The position numbers and the translations under genes were made by a program. Shown piece by piece: positions 1 through 8,723 of a stretch of 64,000 bases of DNA. Source of the stretch: Myxococcota bacterium (GTDB lineage: Bacteria > Myxococcota > B64-G9); assembly GCA_022710975.1 (NCBI GenBank), contig JAKLGA010000005.1, positions 186,001 to 250,000 of the forward strand. The letters run 5' to 3'. Each line of letters opens with the position of its first letter. Position 1 is the stretch's first letter. The notes beneath the pieces are model-generated. The model saw only the letters and a list, made by a program, of their open reading frames with translations. It was not told where the DNA came from and searched no databases.

Positions 1-389
1 TGCTCGGCCTCGGGGCGCGCCTGGTTGTACTGCTTGAGCAGGCGCTGCATGGCCACCGAGCAGTCGATGGCCTTGGCCACGCTCCGGAAGATGACCAGGA
101 AGCTGTCGCCCTCGACCTTGAGCAGGATGCCGTCGTGCTGGTCGATGCAGGGGATGAGCAGCCGCTGGGACTCGAAGATGACCTGCAGGAAGTGGATGAT
201 GCCGAACTCGGCCACCTTGCGCGAGAAGCCTGAGAGATCGGTGAACATGACCGCCCAGGTCTCGCCGAAGAGATCCCAGATGCGCTGGTCGATCTTGTGT
301 TGATCGGCGCCGGGCTGCAGGCGCTCCTCGATCAGCTTCTCCAGGCGATCCAGCGAGGCGCTGGAGCCGACGCGGAAGGCGTAGGGCAT
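1..389 (-). CDS. Class III adenylate/guanylate cyclase domain protein (N-terminal part, runs off window)
   Basis: This gene reads leftward off the start of the window; only about 129 N-terminal residues are present. After about 45 residues the chain shows the start of a class III nucleotidyl cyclase fold: MFTDLSGFS carries the first metal-binding Asp, and [13 protein letters not shown] matches the second metal-binding loop, which in this family is usually K-x-x-G-D. Such domains make cyclic AMP or, less often, cyclic GMP. The domain begins almost at the N-terminus, so there is no N-terminal sensor or membrane segment; anything C-terminal is outside the window. The ATG is at 387-389. The gene is divergent from the ABM-fold gene that starts 91 bases away. 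Substrate choice cannot be judged, because the specificity residues lie beyond the visible part. Confidence 0.8.
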   Translation of the reverse strand, partial: MPYAFRVGSSASLDRLEKLIEERLQPGADQHKIDQRIWDLFGETWAVMFTDLSGFSRKVAEFGIIHFLQVIFESQRLLIPCIDQHDGILLKVEGDSFLVIFRSVAKAIDCSVAMQRLLKQYNQARPEAE

Positions 390-480
390 GCGGGTCCTCC
401 CTCGGTCAGCCGGCGGTTGCCGGGTTGGGCGAAGTATACTACGACAGGCGAGGGAGCGCACCACGCCCAGGAGGTCCGCC

Positions 481-789
481 ATGCTCGTGGTCCTGGTCCA
501 GGTCCAGGTGAAGCCCGAACACGTCGAGGCCTTCCGCCAGGAGAGCCTGGCGAACGCCCGCGCGAGCCTCCAGGAGCCGGGCATCGCCCGCTTCGACGTG
601 CTCCAGCAGCAGGACGACCCCGGCCGCTTCGTGCTGGTCGAGGCCTACCGCACGCCCGAGGCCCCGGCCGCGCACAAGGCGACCGCCCACTACGCCCGCT
701 GGCGGGACGCGGTGGCCGGCATGCTGGCCGCCCCGCGCACGAGCCTCAGGTACGCGAACGTCCATCCGGACGACGCGGGCCGCTGGTGA
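481..789 (+). CDS. ABM-fold putative quinol monooxygenase (LsrG-like)
   Basis: A 102-residue cytoplasmic protein with the antibiotic biosynthesis monooxygenase ferredoxin-like fold. It opens with the beta strand [14 protein letters not shown]. It continues with [18 protein letters not shown] and with [16 protein letters not shown] before an [10 protein letters not shown] helix. That order is typical of the LsrG/YgiN group, whose members act on quinols, on the autoinducer-2 phosphate product, or on unknown small molecules without a cofactor. The ATG at 481 follows CAGGAGG at 469-475, a good ribosome binding site. The gene ends 5 bases before the alcohol dehydrogenase gene, so the two are almost surely cotranscribed. 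The pairing suggests oxidation and reduction of the same small carbonyl or quinone compound, but the substrate is unknown. Confidence 0.8.
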   Translation: MLVVLVQVQVKPEHVEAFRQESLANARASLQEPGIARFDVLQQQDDPGRFVLVEAYRTPEAPAAHKATAHYARWRDAVAGMLAAPRTSLRYANVHPDDAGRW

Positions 790-794
790 GGACG

Positions 795-1949
795 ATGGCC
801 TGGGAGTTCGCCAGCGCGGGCCGGGTGTTGTTCGGTCCGGGCGTGTCCGCCGAGGTGCCGCGCCTGGCGGCCGGGCTGGGGCGCAGGGCGCTCCTGGTCC
901 ACGGACGCCGGGCGGCCCCGGCCGAGCCGCTGGCCGCGGGGCTCGCGGCCGAGGGCCTGGCGGTCGAGCGCCTGGCCGTGCCCGGCGAGCCGGAGGTGGC
1001 CTGGGTGGACCAGGCCGCGGAGCGCGCCCGGGCGGCGGGAGTGGAGCTGGTGGTCTCACTGGGCGGGGGCAGCGTGCTGGACGCCGGCAAGGCGATCGCC
1101 GGCCTGGTGGCCAACGGCGGCCAGGCGCTCGACTACCTGGAGGGCCTCGGCCGCGGCCAGGCGCTCGGGCGGCCGGCCCTGCCGCAGGTGGCCGTGCCCA
1201 CCACGGCCGGCACCGGCAGCGAGGTCACGCGCAACGCGGTGCTGGGCTCCCCGTCCCACCGGCGCAAGGCGAGCCTGCGCAGCCACCACCTGCTGCCGCG
1301 CCTGGCGGTGGTCGATCCGGCGCTCGGCCTGTCGCTGCCCCCGGAGATCACCGCCGCCTCGGGCCTGGACGCGCTCACCCAGCTCCTGGAGGCCTTCGTC
1401 TGCGCGCGCGCGAACCCGCTGGTCGACGCCCTGTGCCGCGAGGGCCTGGCGCGCTCGGCTCGCTCGCTGCGCCGGGCCTGCCAGGCGCCCGGCGACCTGG
1501 CCGCCAGGACCGACCTCAGCCTGGCCGCCCTGCTGTCCGGGCTGGCGCTGGCCAACGCCGGGCTGGGCGCGGTGCACGGGCTGGCCGGCGTGCTGGGGGG
1601 GCTGCTCGGAGCGCCGCACGGTGCGCTGTGCGCCGCGCTGCTGCCGCACGCGCTGCGGGTGAACACCCGGGCGCTCCGGGCGCGCGACCCGCAGGCGCCG
1701 GCGCTGGCGAAGCTCCGCGAGGCGGCCGGCCTGCTCACCGGTCAGGCCGGGGCCGGGCCCGAGGACCTGGCCGACTGGGCCGAGCGCCTGACCACCGATC
1801 TCGAGGTGCCGCGCCTGCGGCGCCTGGGCCTGGCCCCGGAGGCCCACGCCGAGGTGGCCGCCCAGGCCGCCACGGCCAGCTCCATGAAGGCGAACCCGGT
1901 GGCGCTGGACCTGGCCGAGCTGGTCGAGATCCTGCGCGCGGCCGGCTAG
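795..1949 (+). CDS. Iron-containing alcohol dehydrogenase family protein
   Basis: A 384-residue cytoplasmic NAD(P)-dependent oxidoreductase of the iron-type (group III) alcohol dehydrogenase family; the length is normal. The nucleotide-binding part has the GGGS turn at residues 90-93, followed by VLDAGKA, and the PTTAGTGSEVT loop near 136-145. Candidate metal ligands are D192, H261 and H275 (in GAVHG and APHGA). The residue that is His in the classical DALTHxxE motif is Gln here (Q196 in DALTQLLEAF); related subgroups share this, so loss of activity need not follow, but the metal site may differ. The ATG is at 795-797, just after the stop of the ABM-fold gene. The gene converges on glgB with a 13-base gap and no visible terminator hairpin. 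Substrate is not predictable; maleylacetate reductase-like and butanol dehydrogenase-like enzymes share the fold. Confidence 0.88.
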   Translation: MAWEFASAGRVLFGPGVSAEVPRLAAGLGRRALLVHGRRAAPAEPLAAGLAAEGLAVERLAVPGEPEVAWVDQAAERARAAGVELVVSLGGGSVLDAGKAIAGLVANGGQALDYLEGLGRGQALGRPALPQVAVPTTAGTGSEVTRNAVLGSPSHRRKASLRSHHLLPRLAVVDPALGLSLPPEITAASGLDALTQLLEAFVCARANPLVDALCREGLARSARSLRRACQAPGDLAARTDLSLAALLSGLALANAGLGAVHGLAGVLGGLLGAPHGALCAALLPHALRVNTRALRARDPQAPALAKLREAAGLLTGQAGAGPEDLADWAERLTTDLEVPRLRRLGLAPEAHAEVAAQAATASSMKANPVALDLAELVEILRAAG

Positions 1950-1962
1950 ATCATGGTCCGGG

Positions 1963-4179
1963 TCAAGCGGGTTTCAAGATGAGCGCCCCGAGCGGCGGCA
2001 GGGTGAGCTCCAGGCTCTGCAGGTGGCCGTGGCACCGCGCCCACTGGGTCTCGATCTGGCCGCCGTTGCCCACGTTGGAGCCGCCGTAGGCCGAGGCGTC
2101 GGAGTTCAAGAGCTCGCGCCAGCGGCCGGGCCGGGGCACGCCCACGCGGTAGTTGCGGCGCACCACCGGGGTGACGTTCATCACCACCACCAGCTCCTCC
2201 CCGTCGCCCCAGCGGCCGAAGCTCAGCACGCCCGTGTCCGAGTCGTTGCAGTCGATCCAGAAGAAGCCCTCGGGATCGCACTCCCGCGCCCACAGGGCCC
2301 GCTCGCGCTGGTAGAGCTGGCCGAGATCGCGCGCGAAGCGCTGCAGCCCGCTCCGCTCGGGCTCGGCCGCCTCGTGCCAGTCGAGCGAGCGGTCGAAGTT
2401 CCACTCCCGCCCCTGGCCGAACTCGGCCCCCATGAACAGCAGCTTCTTGCCGGGGTGGGTGAACTGGTAGGCGAGCAGCAGCCGCAGGTTGGCCAGCCGC
2501 TGCCAGTGATCACCGGGCATCTTGTCGTACAGCGAGCCCTTGCCCTGGGCCACCTCGTCGTGGCTCAGCGGCAGGATGAAGGTCTCCGTGTAGGCGTACA
2601 GCAGCCCGAAGGTCAGATCGTTGTGGTGGAACTTGCGGTGCACCGGGTCCTTGCGGAAGTAGCGCAGGCTGTCGTTCATCCAGCCCATGTCCCACTTGAA
2701 GCCGAAGCCCAGGCCGCCCAGGTGCACCGGCCGCGTCACCCCGGCGAAGGCGGTCGACTCCTCGGCCACGGTGAAGGCGCCCGGGAAGTTGGCGTACACC
2801 TCGCGGTTGAACTCGCGCAGGAAGTCGATGGCCGCCAGGTTCTCCCGGCCGCCGAACTTGTTGGGCAGCCACTCGCCGGGCTTGCGGCTGTAGTCCAGGT
2901 ACAGCATGGAGGCCACCGCGTCCACCCGCAGCCCGTCGATGTGGAAGCGATCCAGCCAGTAGAGCGCGTTGGACAGCAGGAAGTTGCGGACCTCGTGCCG
3001 GCCGTAGTTGAAGATCAGCGTGCCCCAGTCCATGTGCTCGCCCAGGCGCGGGTCCTCGTGCTCGTAGAGCGCGGTGCCGTCGAAGCGCCGGAGCGCCCAG
3101 TCGTCCTTGGGGAAGTGGCCGGGCACCCAGTCCATCACCACCCCGATGCCGGCCTGGTGCAGGCTGTCGATCAGGAAGCGTAGATCGTCGGGGCCGCCGA
3201 ACCGGCAGGTGGGCGCGTAGTAGCCGGTCACCTGGTAACCCCAGGAGGGGTCGTAGGCGTACTCGGCCACCGGCAGGAGCTCCACGAAGTTGAAGCCGTG
3301 GGAGCGCAGGTGATCCACCAGCCGCGGGGCCAGCTCGCGGTAGCCCAGCCAGCGGTTGCCCTGATCCGGGGCCCGCATCCAGGAGCCGAGGTGCACCTCG
3401 TAGATGGCCATCGGGTTGCGCCGCAGATCGCGCTGGCGGCGGGCCTCCATCCAGCCGGCGTCGCCCCAGGCGTAGTCGCCCAGCCCCTGCACCACGGAGG
3501 CCGTGCCGGGGCGGAGCTCCATGGCGAAGGCGAACGGATCGGTCTTCACCCGCAGGTGACCCTCCGCGGTCTTCACCTCGAACTTGTACAGCGCGCCGCG
3601 TTCGACGCCGGGCACGAACAGCTCCCAGATGCCCGAGGCGCCCATGCGCCGCATGGGCAGCTGCCGCCCGTCCCAGCCGTTGAACTGGCCCACCAGGCTG
3701 ACCCGCCGGGCGTTCGGCGCCCAGACCGAGAACGACACGCCCGCCACGCCGTCCACCTCGCGCGGGTGGGCGCCCAGCTTCTCGTACAGCCGCAGGTGGC
3801 GGCCCTCTCCGGCCAGGTACAGATCCAGGTCCCCCAGCGTGGGGGGGAAGCGGTAGGGGTCCACCCGCCGCAGGCTCTGGCCGTCGGCGAAGGAGAAGCG
3901 CACCTCGTAGATCGGCGCGGGGAAGCCGCGTCCGGGCAGGCAGGCGGCGAACAGCCCGCCGCCCAGGGGGGTCATGGGGACCTCCCGCCCCTCGAGCAGC
4001 AGGCTGGCCGCTTGGGCGTCCGGGTGGTGGGCCCGCAGGCACAGGCCGCCCCGGTCGTCGGCGTGGGCGCCCAGCACGGCGTGGGGGTCGGCGCAGTCCC
4101 CGGCCAGGAGCGCCTCGACGAGCTCGGCGCCCACGCCCTCCAGCAGGGCGGCGCGCTCACGGCCTTCGGGCTGACTCAT
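1963..4179 (-). CDS. glgB: 1,4-alpha-glucan branching enzyme
   Basis: A 738-residue glycogen branching enzyme of GH13. It cuts alpha-1,4 glucan chains and rejoins them through alpha-1,6 bonds. The order is canonical: an N-terminal N1 module (residues ~1-120 with PHAVLGAH), a CBM48 module (VSFSVWAPNARRVSLVGQFNGWDG), the catalytic barrel, and a C-terminal beta domain. Within the barrel, GLRVDAVASMLYLDYSR carries the nucleophile Asp, FTVAEESTAF the acid/base Glu, and LPLSHDEV the third carboxylate; WGYQVTGYYAPT is also typical. Its ATG overlaps the stop of larC (TCAT at 4176-4179), so the two are translationally linked. No other glycogen genes lie in the window, so glgB appears to be the last gene of the chemotaxis/lar transcription unit rather than of a glg operon. 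Confidence 0.97.
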   Translation of the reverse strand: MSQPEGRERAALLEGVGAELVEALLAGDCADPHAVLGAHADDRGGLCLRAHHPDAQAASLLLEGREVPMTPLGGGLFAACLPGRGFPAPIYEVRFSFADGQSLRRVDPYRFPPTLGDLDLYLAGEGRHLRLYEKLGAHPREVDGVAGVSFSVWAPNARRVSLVGQFNGWDGRQLPMRRMGASGIWELFVPGVERGALYKFEVKTAEGHLRVKTDPFAFAMELRPGTASVVQGLGDYAWGDAGWMEARRQRDLRRNPMAIYEVHLGSWMRAPDQGNRWLGYRELAPRLVDHLRSHGFNFVELLPVAEYAYDPSWGYQVTGYYAPTCRFGGPDDLRFLIDSLHQAGIGVVMDWVPGHFPKDDWALRRFDGTALYEHEDPRLGEHMDWGTLIFNYGRHEVRNFLLSNALYWLDRFHIDGLRVDAVASMLYLDYSRKPGEWLPNKFGGRENLAAIDFLREFNREVYANFPGAFTVAEESTAFAGVTRPVHLGGLGFGFKWDMGWMNDSLRYFRKDPVHRKFHHNDLTFGLLYAYTETFILPLSHDEVAQGKGSLYDKMPGDHWQRLANLRLLLAYQFTHPGKKLLFMGAEFGQGREWNFDRSLDWHEAAEPERSGLQRFARDLGQLYQRERALWARECDPEGFFWIDCNDSDTGVLSFGRWGDGEELVVVMNVTPVVRRNYRVGVPRPGRWRELLNSDASAYGGSNVGNGGQIETQWARCHGHLQSLELTLPPLGALILKPA

Positions 4180-5357
4180 GGCTCACGCTCCTCCACGCGC
4201 CAGGCCGCGCGCGCGGCCTGATCGACGCTCAGCAGGGGCACACCGGCCCGCTCGGCCAGCGCGCGACAGTCCTCGTACTCGGGGGTGAGGTGCAGCAGGC
4301 GCTCGCCCTCGAGGGCCAGCTTGACCCGCACTGGACCCCAGGGGGTCTCCACCGTGGCGGCCCGCCGGGCGAGCTTCCGCCGCTCCACGGCCCGGCGCCT
4401 GAGCCCCAGGCTGGTGGACTCCCGCAGCAGCACGCCCTCGAGCGCGGCCAGCCGGTCGCCCGCGCACAGGCAGGCGACCACCACCGCCGGCCGGGATCTC
4501 TTCATCACCACCGGCTGCAGCCAGGCCTCGAAGGCCCCGGCGGCCAGCAGCCGCTCCAGCAGGTGCTCGAGCAGCGTGGGCGGCATGTCATCGAGGTTGG
4601 CCTCGAGCAGGTAGTCCTCGGCCGGGGTCTCGGGCCCCTCCCCCAGCAGCACCCGCAGCACGTTCGGGCGCCCCGGCAGGCTGCGCGTGCCCGCCCCGTG
4701 GCCCAGCGCGCTGGGCGCCAGGGCCGGGGCGGCGGTGAAGTGGTGCACCTGGCTGGCCAGGATGGCGGCCCCGGTCGGGGTCGTGAGCTCCCCCTCCACG
4801 TCCAGCCCGCGCAGCTGGATGCCCTTGAGCAGCTCGAGGGTGGCTGGCGCGGGCAGCGGCAGCGGGCCGTGCTGGCACTGCACCACGCCGTGCCCGACGA
4901 CCGGTGGGCTGGCCGTCACCCGCGCGGGCGCCAGGTGCTCCAGCGCCAGGGCCACCCCCAGCAGATCGGCGATCGAGTCCACCGCGCCGACCTCGTGGAA
5001 GGTCACCTCGTCCGCGGGCCGGCCGTGCACCCGGCCCTCGGCCGCGGCCAGGCGGGCGAACATGTCCTCGGCCCGCGCCCGCGCGCCGGCCGGCAGCCCG
5101 GCCCGGCCGAGCAGCGCGCGGATGTCGCGGTAGCTGCGGTGGTCGTGCGGGTGGTGCGGCCCGGGCTCCTCGACCCGCAGGCGCAGGGCGGCGATGCCGC
5201 TCACCTCGGCCGGCTCCACCCCGACCCGCACCCCGGCCAGGCCCATGGCCTGCAGCGCGGCCTGGAGCGGCTCGAGCGGCGCGCCGAGCTGGGTGAGCGC
5301 CGCCAGGGCCATGTCGCCGGCGATGCCGCTGGGCATATCGAAGTGCAGGACCCTCAT
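4176..5357 (-). CDS. larC: Nickel insertion protein for the nickel-pincer cofactor
   Basis: A 393-residue LarC (DUF111) protein. LarC inserts nickel into pyridinium-3,5-bisthiocarboxylic acid mononucleotide, the last step in making the nickel-pincer cofactor of lactate racemase and other LarA-type racemases and epimerases. The family start is clear in [21 protein letters not shown], and a His-rich stretch [14 protein letters not shown] follows near residue 75. ATG 5355-5357 was chosen because it opens exactly at this conserved beginning; an upstream in-frame ATG would add ten unlikely residues. In Lactiplantibacillus, LarC is made by a frameshift between two reading frames; here it is one continuous frame. 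larB lies just upstream (47-base gap). larA and larE are not in the window. Confidence 0.93.
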   Translation of the reverse strand: MRVLHFDMPSGIAGDMALAALTQLGAPLEPLQAALQAMGLAGVRVGVEPAEVSGIAALRLRVEEPGPHHPHDHRSYRDIRALLGRAGLPAGARARAEDMFARLAAAEGRVHGRPADEVTFHEVGAVDSIADLLGVALALEHLAPARVTASPPVVGHGVVQCQHGPLPLPAPATLELLKGIQLRGLDVEGELTTPTGAAILASQVHHFTAAPALAPSALGHGAGTRSLPGRPNVLRVLLGEGPETPAEDYLLEANLDDMPPTLLEHLLERLLAAGAFEAWLQPVVMKRSRPAVVVACLCAGDRLAALEGVLLRESTSLGLRRRAVERRKLARRAATVETPWGPVRVKLALEGERLLHLTPEYEDCRALAERAGVPLLSVDQAARAAWRVEEREP

Positions 5358-5403
5358 GCGGGCTGCTCCGGGGCTGGGCCGCGCCACCCCTGGGCCGGGA
5401 GCA

Positions 5404-6159
5404 TCACGGGGTGCGGCGATTCATGCGGGCGGCAGCATACCCCGCCCCGAACCCGTTGTCGATGTTGACCACCACGACCCCTGGCGCGCAGGAGCTGAGC
5501 ATGCCCAGCAGCGCCGCCAGCCCCTCGAAGGAGGCGCCGTAGCCCGCGCTGGTCGGCACGGCGATGACCGGGCAGGCCACCAGCCCGCCCACGACCGAGG
5601 GCAGCGCGCCCTCCATGCCGGCCACCACCACCAGCACCGAGGCCGTCTCCAGCGCCTGGCGGTGGTGCAGCAGCCGGTGCAGGCCGGCCACCCCCACGTC
5701 GTGGACGCGCTCGACGCGGTGGCCCATCAGCCGGGCGGTGAGCGCGGCCTCCTCGGCCACCGGCAGATCGGAGGTGCCCGCGGAGATCACCCGGATGACC
5801 CCCCGGCCCACGTCGGCCGGCTCCTCGCGCTGCCAGTGGAAGCAGCGCGCGTGGGGATCGTGCACCCCGTCGGGGAAGCGCGCGGCCAGCGCCGCGCCCA
5901 TCTCGGGCGAGACGCGGGTGACCAGCAGCGGACCGCCGGCCGCCACCAGGCGCTCGGCGATGGCCAGCGCCTGCTCGGGGGTCTTGCCCTGGCCGTAGAT
6001 CACCTCGGGGAAGCCGGTGCGCAGCCCGCGGTGCAGATCCACGGTGGCGAAGCCCAGCTCCTCGAAGGGTTGCCCGCGCAGGCTCGCGAGCGCCTGCTCG
6101 GGCGTGCGCCGGCCCGCGGCCACGTCCGCCAGCAGGGCGCGAAGCTGATCGGTCTGCAT
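5404..6159 (-). CDS. larB: Pyridinium-3,5-biscarboxylic acid mononucleotide synthase
   Basis: A 251-residue LarB. The enzyme carboxylates the pyridine ring of nicotinic acid adenine dinucleotide and hydrolyses it, giving the dicarboxylated precursor of the nickel-pincer cofactor. The C-terminal two thirds resemble the PurE (AIR carboxylase) fold: [15 protein letters not shown] holds the PurE-like signature, and [19 protein letters not shown] follows. The N-terminal [27 protein letters not shown] is typical of LarB. Length is normal. The gene stops 47 bases before larC and starts 6 bases after the cheA stop, which places cofactor synthesis in the same transcript as a chemotaxis-type kinase. 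Why the two are linked is not evident. Confidence 0.93.
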   Translation of the reverse strand: MQTDQLRALLADVAAGRRTPEQALASLRGQPFEELGFATVDLHRGLRTGFPEVIYGQGKTPEQALAIAERLVAAGGPLLVTRVSPEMGAALAARFPDGVHDPHARCFHWQREEPADVGRGVIRVISAGTSDLPVAEEAALTARLMGHRVERVHDVGVAGLHRLLHHRQALETASVLVVVAGMEGALPSVVGGLVACPVIAVPTSAGYGASFEGLAALLGMLSSCAPGVVVVNIDNGFGAGYAAARMNRRTP

Positions 6160-6165
6160 GCGTCC

Positions 6166-8175
6166 TCAGGCCTCCCCGGGGCGCTCGGGCGCTGCCCGCG
6201 CGGCCCGCGCGATGAGCGCGTCGACGTCCAGGATGAGCACCGGCCGGCCGTCGCCCAGCACGGTGCTGCCGCCGTAGGGGCCCAGGCGGCCGAGCAGCGC
6301 CCCCGCCGCGCGCAGGGCGGCCTCGCGGTGCCCGGTCACCCGGTCGACCCCCAGCGCCAGGCTGGCCTCGCCCTCCGGGGGCCCGACCAGGATGGCCTCC
6401 TGGGCTGCAGGCGGCGGCCCCAGCCGCTCGCCGAGCAGCGCGAGCAGGGGCGTGAAGGGCAGGCGCCGCGAGCCCACCAGCACCTCGGGCCCGCCCGGAC
6501 CCTGGCTGAGCTGGGAGGGCCGCACGGTGAGCGCGCGCAGGACCCGCGCCGAGGGCAGCGCCAGCAGGTGCTCACCGGCCTGCACCAGGAGCACGTGCAG
6601 GATGGCCAGCGTCAGCGGCAGATCGAGCACGAAGCGCGTGCCCCGCCCCGGGGTGCTCTCGAGCTCGATGCGCCCGCCCAGGCGCTGCAGCGCCGTGCGC
6701 ACCACGTCCAGGCCCACGCCGCGGCCGGCGCTCTCGCTGGCCTCGGTGCGGATCGAGAACCCGGGCAGGAAGACCAGCTCCTGGGCGGCGCGCTCGCCGA
6801 GCACGGCACCCGGAGGCAGCAGCCCGACGGCCTCGGCCCGCGCCAGCACCAGGGCCGGGTCGATGCCGCGGCCGTCGTCCTCCAGGCTGAGCTGCACCCG
6901 GTCCTGGCGCCGCTCGAGGTGGAGCCGCAGCCGCCCGACCGGCTCCTTGCCCCAGGCGCGCCGCTCGGCGGGGGTCTCCAGGCCGTGATCGAGGGCGTTG
7001 CGCACCAGGTGCAGCAGCGGGGTGTCGAGCGCCTCCACCAGGCCGCGGTCCAGCTCGACCTCCTCGCCCGAGACCTGCAGCTCCACCTCCAGCCCGCGCG
7101 CCCGGGCCAGATCGCGCACCAGCCGCGGCAGCCGGCCGGTCAGGGTCGCGGCCGGCACCATGCGCACCTGCATGACCCGGTCCTGCAGCCGGCGCGCGAG
7201 CGTGCCGAGCTGGCGCACGCCCTCCTGCAGCGCCGGATCGTCCCGCTGCTCGGCCAGGGCCTCCAGGTGCGAGCGCAGGCCCAGGAGCTCCGCCACCGCG
7301 TCGACGAAGAAGTCCAGGAGCTCCGCGCGCACCCGCACGCTGCTGCCCGGGGTCGGGGCCGGGAGCGGTCCCGGCTCGGGCGGGCTGGGCCCGGCCGGGG
7401 CGGACGCGGCCGGTGCCGGTTGCGGGCTGCGCGGCGAGCCGCCCTCCGCGGCCGGGGCCACCCGCTGGGCGGCCAGCTCCGGCACGCCCTCGACCGCCCG
7501 CCGGAGCTCGTCCGCCCCGCGCTGACTGCGGACCCGCAGGCGCACGCGCCGCTCGGGCAGGTTCCCCAGCCGGAGCTCCTCCAGGCTGGGCTCGCAGCCC
7601 ACCACCTCGCCCAGCGCGGCCAGGCGCTGGAACAGGACCAGGGCGCGCGCGCCCGGCAGCGAGCACTCCGCGATCACCTGCGCCTCCACGGTGTACAGCG
7701 CACCCGCGACCGGCGCCTGGGCCGAGGGCTCGACCGGCGCAGCCGGGGCGGCGGGCCCGGGGGAGGCCGGTGACGATCGGGCGCGGACCCGCGCCGGGCC
7801 CGCGGCGCGCAGGCGGGTGTCGAGATCGGCCATCAGCCCCGCGGGCAGCTCCGGCTCGGGCTGGTCGGCCGCCACGCAGCGCAGGCTCGCGCGCAGGGCG
7901 TCCAGCCCGGCCAGCAGCAGATCGATCTCCTCGGCCGCGAACGGCGCGCCGGTGTCGCGGTGGGGGCTGACCAGGTCCTCGAGGCGGTGCGCCAGGTGGG
8001 CCAGGTGCTCGTAGTCCATCGAGGCGGCCATGCTCTTGACCGAGTGCAGGTGGCGAAACGCCTCGTGGATGCGCTCCTGCTCGCCCGGGGCGCGCTCAAG
8101 CGCCACCAGCTCGGTCTCCAGGCCGTCCAGGTGCTCGCCCGCCTCGCTCAGGAAGAGCGGCTTGTACTTCGACAT
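6166..8175 (-). CDS. CheA-type histidine kinase
   Basis: A 669-residue cytoplasmic CheA. It begins with an HPt domain in which HLHSVKSMAASM carries the phospho-accepting His near residue 45. A proline/alanine linker leads to a P2-like response-regulator docking domain (ALYTVEAQVIAECSLPGARAL). A dimerisation segment and the ATPase domain follow, with LVRNALDHGLETPAER as N box, LSLEDDGRGIDP as G1 and SAGRGVGLDVV as G2. A CheW-like domain ends the protein (LALPSARVLRALTVRPSQ). ATG 8173-8175 was chosen; an upstream TTG two codons earlier is also in frame. The cheY-like gene is just upstream. No MCP, cheW, cheR or cheB is in the window, so this may serve a non-flagellar chemosensory-like pathway. 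Confidence 0.93.
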   Translation of the reverse strand: MSKYKPLFLSEAGEHLDGLETELVALERAPGEQERIHEAFRHLHSVKSMAASMDYEHLAHLAHRLEDLVSPHRDTGAPFAAEEIDLLLAGLDALRASLRCVAADQPEPELPAGLMADLDTRLRAAGPARVRARSSPASPGPAAPAAPVEPSAQAPVAGALYTVEAQVIAECSLPGARALVLFQRLAALGEVVGCEPSLEELRLGNLPERRVRLRVRSQRGADELRRAVEGVPELAAQRVAPAAEGGSPRSPQPAPAASAPAGPSPPEPGPLPAPTPGSSVRVRAELLDFFVDAVAELLGLRSHLEALAEQRDDPALQEGVRQLGTLARRLQDRVMQVRMVPAATLTGRLPRLVRDLARARGLEVELQVSGEEVELDRGLVEALDTPLLHLVRNALDHGLETPAERRAWGKEPVGRLRLHLERRQDRVQLSLEDDGRGIDPALVLARAEAVGLLPPGAVLGERAAQELVFLPGFSIRTEASESAGRGVGLDVVRTALQRLGGRIELESTPGRGTRFVLDLPLTLAILHVLLVQAGEHLLALPSARVLRALTVRPSQLSQGPGGPEVLVGSRRLPFTPLLALLGERLGPPPAAQEAILVGPPEGEASLALGVDRVTGHREAALRAAGALLGRLGPYGGSTVLGDGRPVLILDVDALIARAARAAPERPGEA

Positions 8176-8233
8176 GTCCAAGGGGGGGGCTCCACCTGCC
8201 TCCCGGGGCGCGGGGGACGACGGGGCGGGGCGC

Positions 8234-8614
8234 TCACCCGGGCTGGCGCCGCGCGAGCAAGGACTTCTTCACCACCTGCAGCACGTTCTCGGGCCGGAAG
8301 GGCTTGACGATGAAGTCCGTGGCGCCGGCCTCGATGGCCTCGGTCACCAGGGACTCGTGGCCGAGCGCGCTGCAGATGATGATCAGCGCGCCGGAGTCGA
8401 GGGCCAGGATGTCGCGGGTGGCCTGGATGCCGTTCTTGTACGGCATGACGATGTCCATGGTGATCAGATCAGGCTTGAGATCCTTGTACTTCTCCACCGC
8501 CTCGACGCCGTTGGAGGCCTCACCCGCCACCTCGAAGCCCTGGGCGACGAAGATCTCCTTCAGGTTCTGGCGCATGAAAGGCGCGTCGTCGACGATGAGC
8601 ACCCGGGTCGCCAT
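8234..8614 (-). CDS. CheY-like single-domain response regulator
   Basis: A 126-residue stand-alone receiver domain. MATRVLIVDD gives the acidic pocket, D54 in LITMDIVMPYKNG is the phosphorylation site, and IICSALGHE and DFIVKPFRPENV hold the conserved Ser/Thr and Lys. It has no output domain and presumably receives phosphate from the CheA encoded 58 bases downstream. ATG 8612-8614 follows AAGGAGGCGAGG, an excellent ribosome binding site; a longer frame upstream would run through the promoter and is rejected. It is the first gene of the run cheY-cheA-larB-larC-glgB. Confidence 0.93.
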   Translation of the reverse strand: MATRVLIVDDAPFMRQNLKEIFVAQGFEVAGEASNGVEAVEKYKDLKPDLITMDIVMPYKNGIQATRDILALDSGALIIICSALGHESLVTEAIEAGATDFIVKPFRPENVLQVVKKSLLARRQPG

Positions 8615-8643
8615 CCTCGCCTCCTTGGGTCCGGTCGCAGGCA

Positions 8644-8673
8644 TTAGTACACCGGCCCCCGCCCGGGGGTCAA
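8644..8673 (-). promoter_or_regulatory. Sigma-70 type promoter of the cheY-cheA-lar-glgB run
   Basis: Read on the minus strand, TTGACC (8673-8668) and TACTAA (8649-8644) are separated by 18 bases. The -10 lies about 30 bases before the cheY start codon, leaving room for the strong AAGGAGG ribosome binding site. It sits in the 109-base gap between cheY and the divergent radical SAM gene. The call rests on sequence match only. Confidence 0.6.
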
Positions 8674-8723
8674 GGCCGCCGGACCATGACCGAGCCATGA
8701 CATGGGCAGGCTATCGGAGGAGA

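Noticed and set aside
433-440. AGTATACT palindrome between the cyclase and ABM-fold genes as a -10 element
   Set aside because: TATACT is a fair -10, but no -35-like hexamer lies 15-19 bases away on either strand.
5194-7773. Very long open frame on the plus strand opposite larB and cheA
   Set aside because: It is antisense to well-recognised genes, has no ribosome binding site or domain, and is the usual result of high G+C third positions. Many similar frames elsewhere were dropped for the same reason.
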